From NCBI RefSeq assembly GCF_000421265.1, contig NZ_ATWN01000003.1:434001-498000 (forward strand): 64,000 bases of DNA, given 5' to 3'. A model generated the notes under the pieces. It had not been told where the DNA came from, did not search any database, and worked only from the letters and a program-made list of their open reading frames with translations. The DNA comes from Thalassospira lucentensis MCCC 1A00383 = DSM 14000. GTDB lineage: Bacteria > Pseudomonadota > Alphaproteobacteria > Rhodospirillales > Thalassospiraceae. Of the stretch, positions 44,651-54,110 are shown piece by piece. Position 1 is the first letter of the stretch; the number at the start of each line of letters is the position of its first letter. The position numbers were made by a program, and so were the translations under genes.

Positions 44651-46274
44651 TCTTTTATCGGTACGCGATCTTCGCATTGGCGCGACCATTTTTCCACCGG
44701 GTGAAGACCCGCAGGATATCGATATTGTGCACGGTGTTTCCTTTGATCTGCAAAAGGGCAAAGTCCTTGGTCTGATCGGGGAATCGGGTGCGGGTAAATC
44801 CACCATTGGTCTGGCCGCCCTTGCCTATGGCCGCGGCGGTGTCCGCATCACTGGCGGGCAGGTTTTACTTGATGGTAAAGACATCCTGTCGATGAACAAA
44901 AAAGGCATTCGCAGCATCCGTGGTGCACGTGTTTGCTACGTTGCGCAATCGGCTGCGGCATCCTTTAACCCGGCGCATAAGCTGGGCGATCAGGTGATTG
45001 AAAGCTCGATTGAACATGGGTTGATGACGCGCGAAGAAGCACGAAAGCGCGCTGATTACCTGTTTGAAATTCTTGGACTTCCTGATCCCCATAACTTTGG
45101 GGACCGGTATCCCCATCAGGTTTCCGGCGGTCAGCTGCAACGTGCCATGACGGCCATGGCGCTTTGTTCCAACCCGGAACTAATCGTCTTTGACGAACCG
45201 ACAACCGCCCTTGATGTCACAACCCAGATTGACGTTCTGGCCGCGATAAAAAACGCGATTGAGAAAACCGGAACGGCAGCACTTTATATCACGCATGACC
45301 TTGCCGTCGTCGCGCAGATTTCTGATGACATCATGGTCTTGCGCAATGGCGATACCATTGAATACGGCCCGGTCAAACAGATCATTGAAAACCCGCGTCA
45401 GGACTATACCAAGGCGCTGGTCAATGTCCGTCAGACCAAACTGGCCGAAGCCCGAGATCAATCTGATGCGTTGCTAAAAGTTGAGAACATCTCGGCGGCG
45501 TATGGAAATGGTGTTCAGGTTCTTCATGACGTATCGCTGCATGTGCCGCGGGGTCAGACCCTTGCCGTTGTTGGTGAGTCCGGTTCGGGAAAATCTACAT
45601 TGGCGCGTGTCATCACCGGCCTTTTGCCCCCGTTTGAAGGCAAGGTCACCTTTGTCGACGAAGAACTTTCTGCCGAACAAAAGAAACGGTCTCGCGATCA
45701 TTTACGCCGTATTCAGCTGATCTATCAAATGGCCGATACAGCAATGAACCCGCGCCAGACAGTGGGCCAGATCATTGGCCGTCCGCTACAATTCTATTTC
45801 GGAATGCGTGGTGCTGCGCGCAAGGCAAAAGTCATCGAACTTCTTGATGAAATCGAGATGGGCGAAACGTTCTATGATCGCTATCCAGCCGAACTTTCCG
45901 GTGGTCAGAAACAGCGCGTGGCAATTGCGCGCGCACTGGCAGCCAAACCAGAATTGATCTTGTGTGATGAGCCAACTTCCGCCCTTGATCCACTGGTGGC
46001 CGAGGGGATTTTGGATCTTCTGATGCGTTTGCAAAAAGAACGCCAGGTATCCTATCTGTTCATCACCCATGACATTGCGATTGTACGCGCGATTGCTGAT
46101 TCTGTAGCGGTCATGCTGCAAGGCAAGCTGGTCGATTTCGGGCCACGGTCCGAGGTCCTGAACCCACCATTTGATGATTACACCGACCTCCTGTTGAAGT
46201 CGGTTCCGGAAATGAAGCTGGGTTGGCTGGAAAATGTCCTTGCCACACGTAAAATGGAAAGTGCTGGTCACTGA
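44643..46274 (+). CDS. Peptide ABC transporter, fused double ATPase
   Basis: 543 residues: two ABC ATPase domains in one chain, equivalent to DppD plus DppF. First Walker A GESGAGKST at 46-54, signature VSGGQLQRAMTAMAL, Walker [12 protein letters not shown]; second Walker [10 protein letters not shown] at about 310, signature LSGGQKQRVAIARAL, Walker B LILCDEPTSALD. AGGAGG lies 9 nt before the ATG. All four ATP-site motif sets look intact. A terminator follows. Confidence 0.95.
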   Translation: MSDLLSVRDLRIGATIFPPGEDPQDIDIVHGVSFDLQKGKVLGLIGESGAGKSTIGLAALAYGRGGVRITGGQVLLDGKDILSMNKKGIRSIRGARVCYVAQSAAASFNPAHKLGDQVIESSIEHGLMTREEARKRADYLFEILGLPDPHNFGDRYPHQVSGGQLQRAMTAMALCSNPELIVFDEPTTALDVTTQIDVLAAIKNAIEKTGTAALYITHDLAVVAQISDDIMVLRNGDTIEYGPVKQIIENPRQDYTKALVNVRQTKLAEARDQSDALLKVENISAAYGNGVQVLHDVSLHVPRGQTLAVVGESGSGKSTLARVITGLLPPFEGKVTFVDEELSAEQKKRSRDHLRRIQLIYQMADTAMNPRQTVGQIIGRPLQFYFGMRGAARKAKVIELLDEIEMGETFYDRYPAELSGGQKQRVAIARALAAKPELILCDEPTSALDPLVAEGILDLLMRLQKERQVSYLFITHDIAIVRAIADSVAVMLQGKLVDFGPRSEVLNPPFDDYTDLLLKSVPEMKLGWLENVLATRKMESAGH

Positions 46275-46296
46275 CAAGTCGTTCAGAACATGCAAC

Positions 46297-46329
46297 AAAA
46301 GGCGGATCGCATAAAACGATCCGCCTTTT
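46297..46329 (+). terminator. Terminator after the peptide ABC operon
   Basis: Perfect arms AAAAGGCGGATCG and CGATCCGCCTTTT around a 7-nt loop. It lies 53 nt before the hydrolase gene, so that gene may be partly or separately transcribed. Confidence 0.85.
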
Positions 46330-46381
46330 CTCATAAGCCATCCTGTAAACCAAAACTTCAAGCTCCAAAGGACGCCCCACA

Positions 46382-48388
46382 ATGTCCGACCGCAAATTCA
46401 CTGTAATTGAAAACACCTTTATCACTTTGGACGATGGCACCCGACTTGCCGCGCGCATATGGATGCCCGATGGCACCGATGCCGATCCGGTCCCTGCTGT
46501 GTTTGAATTTCTGCCCTATCGCAAGGGCGATGGTACCTGTTCACGCGATGAGGCGACCTATCCAGAATTTGCCAAGGCCGGGATCGCCGGTGTCCGGGTT
46601 GATATCCGGGGATCGGGTGAATCTGATGGCGTAATTGACGGCGAATATACCGAACTTGAGTTGGCCAACGCGGTTGAGCTGATTGCATGGATTGCCAAAC
46701 AATCCTGGTGCAATGGATCGGTCGGCATGATGGGGATTTCATGGGGCGGGTTTAACTGCCTTCAGGTCGCGGCCCTTAATCCTCCGGCGCTTAAGGCCGT
46801 GATTTCAATTGCCTCTACCGTTGATCGATATAACGACGATATTCACTATAAAAACGGTTGTCAGTTGGCTGTGCAACTTTCATGGGCTGCGACCATGCTG
46901 GCCTATCAATCACGCACACCTGACCCCGAACTGGTCGGTGATGACTGGCGAAACATGTGGTTGCACCGGCTTGAGCAAGAACCGTTTTTCCTTGAAGAAT
47001 GGTTGGCGCATCAAACCCGTGATGACTTCTGGAAACATGCATCAATCTGCGAAGATTTCGATGCGGTCAAAATCCCGTCCATGGTGTTAGCCGGATGGGC
47101 CGATGGCTATCGCAACACCCCGATCCGGGCGATTGAAGGCATGCCTGACCGGTCCAAGGCGCTGATTGGTCCATGGGTGCACAAATATCCGCATTTCGCA
47201 TGGCCAAAACCGCGTGCCGATTTTATCGGAGAGGCAATCAATTGGTGGAACAAATGGCTGCGCAACGAAAATAATGGTGCCGATACCCTACCGCAAATGC
47301 GCGCCTATATCCTTGATGGGGTAAAACCCGCCCCGCGTCGGGACTTTGATCCGGGGTTCTGGGTTGCCAAGGACAGTTGGAGCACACCTGAAACCCGTTC
47401 GATGTTTGTGGCAGCCGGAAAACTGTCGTTTGAGGCTGGCGACGATAAAATGCCTGCTGCCGATATCTATTTGAAATCACCGCTCGATACCGGGACGGCG
47501 TCAGGAGAATATTTCACCCTGAAACCAGACGCGGAAATGGCGATTGATCAGCGTGGTGATGATGCCGGATCATTGGTGTTTGAAACCACCCCGCTTGACG
47601 TTGAGGTCGACCTTTTGGGGCGCCCGGTGCTGAACGCTGATCTTGAATGCGACGCAGATTGGTCAAACCTCTGCGCGCGTCTTGTTGATGTTCATCCTGA
47701 CGGCACGGCAACCCGGGTTTCGTTTGGCGTGTTAAACTTGGCGCATCGCGATCTGGCGGCGAATTACGACAATCCGCAACCGATGCCGCGCGATAAGAAA
47801 GTCACAATCACGCTGACACTCGATGCTTGCGGGTATCGTTTCAAACCCGGCCATCGTATTCGCCTAGCACTTTCGACATCCTACTGGCCGATGATTTTGC
47901 CGCCGCCCTTTGATGCCGGGCTTACCATTGCACCATCATCAATCAAATTTGATCTGCCGCTTTTGGGCAATCATGAAAAAATTACGGTTAAGCAACCCGA
48001 GAACCCCGATCCGTTACCGACCTATATCGAACATAAGCCAAGCCGCACTGAACGCAGTGTGCAGCGCAACCTCACACAGAACGAAACACGATACCGCATC
48101 TATGAAGATACCGGTTTATTCGAACATCCCGATTCCCGTCTTGCCACCCGTTCAGTACGCAGCGAAACCTGGACCATCAATCCGCTTGATCCCAATAGCA
48201 TGCGCGGAGAGGCGGCATGGACGTGTGATTTGAAGCGTGATGAATGGTCGGTACGCACAGATTGCCATGCCGAACTCAGCTGTGATCGCGACAACTGGTT
48301 TGTCAGTGCATGGATGATCGCCTACGAAGATGATCAGCAAATATTTGAAAAGAAATGGGAAAAAACCATTCCCCGCAATTTCATGTAA
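46382..48388 (+). CDS. CocE/NonD-type hydrolase (X-Pro dipeptidyl-peptidase family)
   Basis: 668 residues. N-terminal alpha/beta hydrolase domain: VFEFLPYRKGDGT, GVRVDIRGSGESDG, and nucleophile block GMMGISWGGFNCLQ with Ser120. The Asp (LAGWADGYRN) and His (GPWVHKYPH) of the triad follow. The C-terminal part (about 330-560) is the jelly-roll domain of the S15 family, with a further 100 residues after it. It cleaves an ester or amide, possibly X-Pro dipeptides or acylated amines. No signal peptide, so cytoplasmic. Next to a peptide importer, so a peptide substrate is the simplest idea (inference). Confidence 0.9.
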   Translation: MSDRKFTVIENTFITLDDGTRLAARIWMPDGTDADPVPAVFEFLPYRKGDGTCSRDEATYPEFAKAGIAGVRVDIRGSGESDGVIDGEYTELELANAVELIAWIAKQSWCNGSVGMMGISWGGFNCLQVAALNPPALKAVISIASTVDRYNDDIHYKNGCQLAVQLSWAATMLAYQSRTPDPELVGDDWRNMWLHRLEQEPFFLEEWLAHQTRDDFWKHASICEDFDAVKIPSMVLAGWADGYRNTPIRAIEGMPDRSKALIGPWVHKYPHFAWPKPRADFIGEAINWWNKWLRNENNGADTLPQMRAYILDGVKPAPRRDFDPGFWVAKDSWSTPETRSMFVAAGKLSFEAGDDKMPAADIYLKSPLDTGTASGEYFTLKPDAEMAIDQRGDDAGSLVFETTPLDVEVDLLGRPVLNADLECDADWSNLCARLVDVHPDGTATRVSFGVLNLAHRDLAANYDNPQPMPRDKKVTITLTLDACGYRFKPGHRIRLALSTSYWPMILPPPFDAGLTIAPSSIKFDLPLLGNHEKITVKQPENPDPLPTYIEHKPSRTERSVQRNLTQNETRYRIYEDTGLFEHPDSRLATRSVRSETWTINPLDPNSMRGEAAWTCDLKRDEWSVRTDCHAELSCDRDNWFVSAWMIAYEDDQQIFEKKWEKTIPRNFM

Positions 48389-48393
48389 ACACG

Positions 48394-48419
48394 AAAAGGG
48401 CCGGTTATCCGGCCCTTTT
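48394..48419 (+). terminator. Terminator after the hydrolase gene
   Basis: AAAAGGGCCGG, TTAT loop, CCGGCCCTTTT: perfect 11-bp arms and T-run. Confidence 0.9.
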
Positions 48420-48464
48420 TAGCGTTCCATCTAAATCTGTATTCGCCAGATCATCGTTTTTTTT

Positions 48465-49403
48465 TCAGCCCACCATTTGCGCAATTGCTGCGCACAAATG
48501 TGAAAACCCGGCTTTTGCCGCGTCACTCATGTGCCGCGCCCGCAGCCACCCGTGGATTAATTGCGGTTCTTCGCGATACTGCACATCAATCCCGGCACGG
48601 GCCAATTGGGCTGTGAATTCACGGCCGTCATCGCGCAGCGGATCAAAATAGGCTGCCGTGATATAGGTTGGCGGAAGCCCGCGCAAATCTTCAACCGACA
48701 GTGCATGGGCAAATGGATCATCCATTGGGGCCTTAAGCACATCTCGGTAATAAATCACGTCATCCGTGCTTAATCCCGGCGCGTTGGCCATCTGACCATA
48801 ACTTGGCCAGTTCAAATCCCCGCCAAGGGCCGGATAAATCAATACTTGCCCCAAAATCCGGTCGCCAAAGCCCTCTTCGCGCGCACGCACCGCAAGACCC
48901 GCGGCCAACATGCCACCGGCACTATCCCCGACCAAAACAAGCTTCCGCCCCGCTGACAGAAGGCTTTGCGCGACACGGTAACAATCATCGTGCTGGGCGG
49001 GCCACACATGCTCCGGTGCAAGGCGATAGTCTATGGCGATTAACTCAGCACCGGCAGCTTGCGCAATTTCCGCACAAATCGAATCATGGCTATCCCGCGA
49101 TCCCACCACAAACCCGCCGCCATGCATATAAACAATCTTGTGGTTCGTGGTTACCATTGCCGGGCGATAATGGCGCACGGGCACATCACCGACCACATCA
49201 TCTTCTACCCCCATCCCGTCGGGATGGGGAAAGGTAAATTCGGCACAGAGTGCGTCGTACCATTTGCGCTGCTGATCAATGCCCGCCGCGACCGCGTCCG
49301 GCGGAAAGAAACCATCGCATTTGGCAATAAAGGACCGAATACCTTCTTCATCCGGCATTGGGTCATACACAAGATCGGAAGAAACCTGATCGGAACGCGA
49401 CAT
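48465..49403 (-). CDS. Alpha/beta hydrolase, hormone-sensitive-lipase-like
   Basis: 312 residues from the chosen ATG. Oxyanion motif HGGG at 94-97, nucleophile block GDSAGG with Ser161, then DPLRDDG with the catalytic Asp and IHGW with the His: a complete triad of the HSL (bacterial type IV) esterases. The frame extends upstream to 49481, but AGGTCCCGG before the ATG at 49403 and the domain limits favour this start. It follows lcdH by 113 nt on the same strand. In Pseudomonas an alpha/beta hydrolase (HocS) releases carnitine from short acylcarnitines; a similar role here is inference. Confidence 0.87.
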   Translation of the reverse strand: MSRSDQVSSDLVYDPMPDEEGIRSFIAKCDGFFPPDAVAAGIDQQRKWYDALCAEFTFPHPDGMGVEDDVVGDVPVRHYRPAMVTTNHKIVYMHGGGFVVGSRDSHDSICAEIAQAAGAELIAIDYRLAPEHVWPAQHDDCYRVAQSLLSAGRKLVLVGDSAGGMLAAGLAVRAREEGFGDRILGQVLIYPALGGDLNWPSYGQMANAPGLSTDDVIYYRDVLKAPMDDPFAHALSVEDLRGLPPTYITAAYFDPLRDDGREFTAQLARAGIDVQYREEPQLIHGWLRARHMSDAAKAGFSHLCAAIAQMVG

Positions 49404-49516
49404 CACCGGGACCTCATTGGAGAAAACGTGCAACAGCGTAACGCGGATACCCCCGCAGTTAAAGGCTGCAGGGGCCGTCACGACATTATTGTTACCCGTC
49501 TTAAACCGTTTTGAGC

Positions 49517-50974
49517 TTACCCAATGGCACGACCAAGCTGTTCAGGTTTGGCCAAACGATCGTGCAGGACCGCGATTTCGGCCAGATTTGTCGCGACAAT
49601 TCCACCCGGCTCAGACGTCCGACGCGTTTTTAGATCGACATGCAGCAACATGGTTTCAACCGTTGCTGCAACCTGTCCATCAATCATCATCAGGCGATGG
49701 AACAGATGTAGTTTTTTACCCTCGCCCTTAATCAACTGCGTCGTCACAGAAATACGATCCCCAGCAGTGATTTCCTGTACATAGCAAACATGGTTTTCAA
49801 CCGTGAAATAGCTGCTTCCGGCAGTTATATACTCGGCATCTGCACCAATGAGCTCCATGAAACGGTCACTCGCCTGTGCACTGATTTCAACATAATGGGC
49901 TTCGTTCATATGCCCGTTATAATCTGTCCAGCTTTGTGGGATTTGACGATCTACTGTAACGGGAAGGTGATCAATTGACCCATGATTTTGCAGGGATGCT
50001 TCGTGATCATTGATCGTACCACCCGCCCCACTCCCTGACTTCTTAAGCGCACGCATCATGCCGACAAGATTGTCATCGCGCAGACGTTCAAGCTCGCGGA
50101 TTGTCATATGTCCGGACTGATCATCCGATTGCTGGGCAATGCGGGCGGTCAGCTCCGGGGTCAGTTCAGGCACATCCATCAATTTGGTCCAGGGCCATTT
50201 CAGGGCCGGGCCAAACTGCCCAATGAAATGTTCCATACCGGCCTCGCCCCCGGCAATGCGATAGGTTTCAAAAAGCCCCATCTGCGCCCAACGCAGACCA
50301 AAGCCAAACCGGATCGCATCATCAATTTCCTGCGTGGTTGCCACTCCGTCATGCACCAACCAAAGACCTTCGCGCCAAACCGCTTCAAGCAATCGGTCGG
50401 CAATATGCGCATCAATCTCCTTGCGCACGACAAGTGGCTTCAAGCCAACGGATCGCAGTATTTCACACCCGGCGTCAACAGCTGCGGCATCCGTCGCCTT
50501 GGACGGTACAACTTCGATCAACGGCAACAGATAAACCGGGTTAAACGGATGGGCGACAACGATCTGACCGGGATTGATCGATTCTTCCTGTAACTCACTT
50601 GGCTTGAAACCAGATGTCGACGAACCGATCAGGCAATCCTTTGGCGCATGGGCTTGTATATCCGCCAGAATTTTGTGTTTTAGCGCCAATTGTTCCGGCG
50701 CACTTTCCTGAATCCAGGCTGCATCGGCAACTGTAGAAGCCATGTCATTATGAAAGGTAAGAATACCTTCTTCTGGCAGCGCGCGGTCATAAAGTGCGGG
50801 CAAGCTACGGCGCGCATTTTCAATAACTTCGCCGATTTTGCGTTCTGCTTGCGGATCCGGGTCAAACACAGAAACGTTCCAGCCATTCAAAAGGAAACGC
50901 GCGACCCAGCCGCCGCCGATAACGCCGCCGCCAACAACTGCTGCTTTTTTGGGATTTGGGTTGGTACTGGACAT
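49517..50974 (-). CDS. lcdH: L-carnitine dehydrogenase fused to a hotdog thioesterase
   Basis: 485 residues. N-terminal 3-hydroxyacyl-CoA-dehydrogenase-like domain with NAD motif VVGGGVIGGGW at 13-23; C-terminal 4HBT/hotdog domain from about 340, block WTDYNGHMNEAHYVEISAQA. Carnitine dehydrogenase oxidises L-carnitine to 3-dehydrocarnitine; the thioesterase domain fits betainyl-CoA hydrolysis, the step after BKACE cleavage. The fusion is known in other alphaproteobacteria. Start overlaps the BKACE stop (TAATG), so both are co-translated. Confidence 0.93.
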   Translation of the reverse strand: MSSTNPNPKKAAVVGGGVIGGGWVARFLLNGWNVSVFDPDPQAERKIGEVIENARRSLPALYDRALPEEGILTFHNDMASTVADAAWIQESAPEQLALKHKILADIQAHAPKDCLIGSSTSGFKPSELQEESINPGQIVVAHPFNPVYLLPLIEVVPSKATDAAAVDAGCEILRSVGLKPLVVRKEIDAHIADRLLEAVWREGLWLVHDGVATTQEIDDAIRFGFGLRWAQMGLFETYRIAGGEAGMEHFIGQFGPALKWPWTKLMDVPELTPELTARIAQQSDDQSGHMTIRELERLRDDNLVGMMRALKKSGSGAGGTINDHEASLQNHGSIDHLPVTVDRQIPQSWTDYNGHMNEAHYVEISAQASDRFMELIGADAEYITAGSSYFTVENHVCYVQEITAGDRISVTTQLIKGEGKKLHLFHRLMMIDGQVAATVETMLLHVDLKTRRTSEPGGIVATNLAEIAVLHDRLAKPEQLGRAIG

Positions 50975-51885
50975 TAGCGTGGCTCCCGCTTGGTCAGACC
51001 AAGCCTTTTGCGTACCGCATCCGGACCAATCACCTTTGCGCCCATGCTCTCAACAATACCAACTGCACGTTCAACCAGTTGGGCATTGCTCGCAAGAACG
51101 CCCTTGGACAAATAGATATTGTCCTCCAGTCCAACGCGAACATTCCCGCCCGCCAGAACCGATGCCGCAACATAGGGCATCTGATCACGGCCAATCGAAA
51201 AGGCCGACCAATCCCAGTCGGACGGTACATTGTTGACCATCGCCATGAAGGTATTCAGATCATTTGGCGCACCCCATGGAATCCCCATGCAAAGCTGCAC
51301 CAATGCCGGGCTGGTCAGGATGCCTTCGGAGACGAGCTGCTTGGCAAACCACAGATGTCCGGTATCAAAGGCTTCGATCTCCGGCTTGACACCAAGATCA
51401 GTCATCATCTGTCCCATGGCACGTAACATGCCCGGTGTATTTGTCATGACGTAGTCGGCTTCGGCAAAGTTCATTGTCCCGCAATCAAGGGTGCAGATTT
51501 CCGGCAAACAGTCGGCAATATGGGCCATACGCTCCGTAGCGCCGATCATATCGGTGGCACCTTTGTTGACGGGCAGCGGTGCTTCAGTTGATCCAAAAAC
51601 AATATCCCCGCCCATACCTGCCGTCAGGTTCAGGACAACATCAACGTCCGCCGCCCTGACACGTTCGGTCAATTCACGGTAATGCCCCAGATCACGCGAC
51701 GGCGCGCCCGTTTCAGGATCGCGCACATGACAATGCACAACAGCAGCCCCCGCCTTGGCAGCATCAATCGCGCTGGCGGCGATTTGTGCCGGCGATCTTG
51801 GCACATGGTGGGATTTGTCCTGTGTCGCACCCGATCCGGTAACGGCAGCAGTGATGAAAACCTCGCGGTTCATGGTAAGGGGCAT
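50974..51885 (-). CDS. BKACE family 3-dehydrocarnitine cleavage enzyme
   Basis: 303 residues from the ATG at 51885. FITAAVTGSGATQDKSHHVP starts the fold; the zinc ligands His51 and His53 lie in VVHCHVRDPETG. DUF849/BKACE enzymes transfer the acyl part of a beta-keto acid to acetyl-CoA; next to lcdH the substrate is predicted to be 3-dehydrocarnitine, giving betainyl-CoA and acetoacetate. The frame continues upstream to 51969, overlapping the presumed operator region, so the shorter start is preferred. First gene of the operon, divergent from the CdhR regulator. Confidence 0.92.
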   Translation of the reverse strand: MPLTMNREVFITAAVTGSGATQDKSHHVPRSPAQIAASAIDAAKAGAAVVHCHVRDPETGAPSRDLGHYRELTERVRAADVDVVLNLTAGMGGDIVFGSTEAPLPVNKGATDMIGATERMAHIADCLPEICTLDCGTMNFAEADYVMTNTPGMLRAMGQMMTDLGVKPEIEAFDTGHLWFAKQLVSEGILTSPALVQLCMGIPWGAPNDLNTFMAMVNNVPSDWDWSAFSIGRDQMPYVAASVLAGGNVRVGLEDNIYLSKGVLASNAQLVERAVGIVESMGAKVIGPDAVRKRLGLTKREPR

Positions 51886-51904
51886 GACGGTCTCTTCGGG
51901 TTGT

Positions 51905-51955
51905 AAAATCAAAAAATCTGCAAATAGCTTACCGTTGAACACAACGTTTGATTTT
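51905..51955. promoter_or_regulatory. Nested inverted repeats between carnitine operon and cdhR
   Basis: Outer arms AAAATCAAA (51905-51913) and TTTGATTTT (51947-51955) enclose an inner CGTTG-AACA-CAACG (51933-51946). A likely operator for the CdhR regulator in the 98-bp divergent gap. The dyads are plain in the sequence; the binding protein is inferred. Confidence 0.5.
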
Positions 51956-51983
51956 GCACCTTCCGTCACTTATTTTGCATTTT

Positions 51984-52997
51984 ATGCCAGAAATTGATCC
52001 AACCAAGTCTCAGCACTTTGTCTTTGTCCTGTTTGATGGATTTTCCAACATGGTGTTGGCCAGCGCGCTGGAACCATTGCGCGCGGCCAGCCGCCTGCCA
52101 AACGGACCGGATATCAACTGGACGATCTGCACAATTGATGGCGCACCTGTACAAAGTTCAAGCGGCTTGGTCATCACGCCGCAAGCTGGACTATCATCAG
52201 GTAAACCCGGCGAAAAGATCGACTATCTGGTGGTAATTTCGGGTTATGAGATGCGCGATCACCTTAATGCCCGAACGCGTGCGCGCCTGATTAATGTTGC
52301 GCAACATGCAGGGCACGTCATTGGACTTGATACAGCCGCCTGGATCCTTGCGGCTTGCAATATGCTAGATGAAAAGTCTGCCACCATTCACTGGCAGGAA
52401 CTTGATCAGTTTGCCGAACAATTTCCCGACGTCATCGTCCGGCAGGATCGTTTTGTACAAGATGGCAAATTCATCACATCGGGCGGTGCATCGACCGTGA
52501 TGGAGTTGATGCTTCACATTCTGTCCGGCCAATTCGGACCGGCTGTTGCCTTTGATGTCAGTAATCTGTTCGTCTATGACGCCGAAAACCAGTATGAAAA
52601 AACACGCGGTGCGGATCGTTTGCGTGGCCCCGGGGCCGCCTTTTTGCGGCGTGCTGTCAGTGACATGCTTGCAAACATCGAAACACCGGTTTCGCTTGAT
52701 GCGATTGCCGCCAACGTTGGCTGTTCGTTACGCAGTCTGGATCGCATTTTTCACCAAAATCTGCACATGGCGCCGGGAAAATATTATCAAATGCTGCGTC
52801 TGGGCCGGGCGCGTGATCTTGCACAATCAACTGATTTTCCCTTGACCAGTATTGCACTTCAAACCGGCTTTAAAAGCAGCTCCACACTCAGCCGGGCCTT
52901 CTCTCAAAGCTTTGGCACCACCATTCGAAGTGTCCGGGCAATGCGTGGCAACCGTTCCTTTGCAACGGTTAACCCGGATGAAGAAACGAAAGGCTGA
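51984..52997 (+). CDS. cdhR: CdhR-like GlxA-family transcriptional regulator
   Basis: 337 residues from the ATG at 51984. N-terminal DJ-1/PfpI-like domain (HFVFVLFDGFSNMVLASALEPLRAA at about 11-35; FITSGGASTVMELMLHIL near 170) and C-terminal AraC-type DNA-binding domain (VSLDAIAANVGCSLRSLDRIF and PLTSIALQTGFKSSSTLSRAFSQSFG). This architecture is that of CdhR, the carnitine/dehydrocarnitine-responsive activator. Divergent from the carnitine operon, which it probably activates. Confidence 0.9.
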   Translation: MPEIDPTKSQHFVFVLFDGFSNMVLASALEPLRAASRLPNGPDINWTICTIDGAPVQSSSGLVITPQAGLSSGKPGEKIDYLVVISGYEMRDHLNARTRARLINVAQHAGHVIGLDTAAWILAACNMLDEKSATIHWQELDQFAEQFPDVIVRQDRFVQDGKFITSGGASTVMELMLHILSGQFGPAVAFDVSNLFVYDAENQYEKTRGADRLRGPGAAFLRRAVSDMLANIETPVSLDAIAANVGCSLRSLDRIFHQNLHMAPGKYYQMLRLGRARDLAQSTDFPLTSIALQTGFKSSSTLSRAFSQSFGTTIRSVRAMRGNRSFATVNPDEETKG

Positions 52998-53072
52998 TCG
53001 ATCCAGCACTGCCTTTTAAAGCTGCGCACTTTTGCCCAAACCTTCAGTTTTCTTCACTGAATTTTGCCCGCG

Positions 53073-53996
53073 CTAAAACGACGTCTTCCATCGATCCCAA
53101 TAAGGAACATCACCGCCCAGGTAATCGACAATGAAATCGATAAAGACCCGTACCTTTTGCGGCAAATATTTCCGTTCCGGAAATACGGCATAGATTTCCT
53201 TCATCGGCATTTCGAAATCCTGCAACACCGGCACCAACCGACCACTTTGGATGTCAGGCCCCGCAAGGAACGTCGGAAGTCGCCCAATCCCGATCCCCTG
53301 CAATATCGCTTCGCGTAAAGCTTCGCTGTTATTAACCTGATAGGATCCCGACACCTGAATGCGGGTATCCGTGCCGTTCTTTGTGAATACCCATTCATCC
53401 ACAGACGTATGGTACGAATAAAGCAGGCAGTTATGACGGACCAATTCATCGGGCATCAAAGGAGGTCCGAACTCTTCGATGTAGCTTTCCGACGCACACA
53501 GAACGCTATGAAGCGGTGCCAGCTTTCTACGCACAAGGCTGGTCTCGCTCAGTTCACCGGCATGTAACGCAATGTCATATCCCCCGCCGACAAGATCAGG
53601 GGACATGTCGCTCATATCCATCTGAATTTTGATTTGCGGGTACTTCTTTAAAAACTGCGGGATTACCGGTGCGACATGCAACCGGCCAAACGACATCGGT
53701 GAACTGATCTTCAAAACCCCTTGCGGGACTTCCTGCAATTCACCCGCCGCGAACTCGGCATCTTCGATTGCACGAAGCGCTTCGCGAATATGGATCAAAT
53801 AGCGTTCACCCGCCTCGGTCAGACTTAGTTTTCGGGTTGTCCGGCTTAAAAGTTTTACACCAAGCCGCGCTTCAAGGGTTGTAATGCGCTTGCTGACAGC
53901 AGACTTCGTCACACCAAGCCTGTCCGCCGCCCCGGAAAAGCTCCCCTCATCAATGACGGCTGCAAAAATTAATGTTGCGTTTATGTCTTTCATCAA
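53073..53996 (-). CDS. LysR-family transcriptional regulator
   Basis: 307 residues. N-terminal winged helix (INATLIFAAVIDEGSFSGAADRLGVTKSAVSKRITTLEARLGVKLLSRTTRKLSLTEAG, broken into its usual blocks) and LysR substrate domain with VLKISSPMSFGRLHVAPVI and GIGIGRLPTFLAG. The subtype resembles the AaeR/DsdC-unrelated PecT-like group common for small-gene regulators. Divergent from the VOC/NTF2 pair, which it may control; a TATC-N11-GATA dyad lies in the gap. Confidence 0.9.
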   Translation of the reverse strand: MMKDINATLIFAAVIDEGSFSGAADRLGVTKSAVSKRITTLEARLGVKLLSRTTRKLSLTEAGERYLIHIREALRAIEDAEFAAGELQEVPQGVLKISSPMSFGRLHVAPVIPQFLKKYPQIKIQMDMSDMSPDLVGGGYDIALHAGELSETSLVRRKLAPLHSVLCASESYIEEFGPPLMPDELVRHNCLLYSYHTSVDEWVFTKNGTDTRIQVSGSYQVNNSEALREAILQGIGIGRLPTFLAGPDIQSGRLVPVLQDFEMPMKEIYAVFPERKYLPQKVRVFIDFIVDYLGGDVPYWDRWKTSF

Positions 53997-54039
53997 CCGG
54001 CGCTTCTGTTGAGTTTATCTCCACAATCATTTTCTAAGA

Positions 54040-54058
54040 TATCATATTACCAAGGATA
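54040..54058. promoter_or_regulatory. Possible LysR binding dyad
   Basis: TATC, 11 nt, GATA in the 114-bp gap between the divergent LysR and VOC genes. It has LysR-box symmetry but not the usual T-N11-A spacing, so it is a weak call. Confidence 0.3.
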
Positions 54059-54110
54059 GAGAAACAAATTAGCCTGTGGTCATCCAAACAATAGTGCAGG
54101 AGACGCCACA

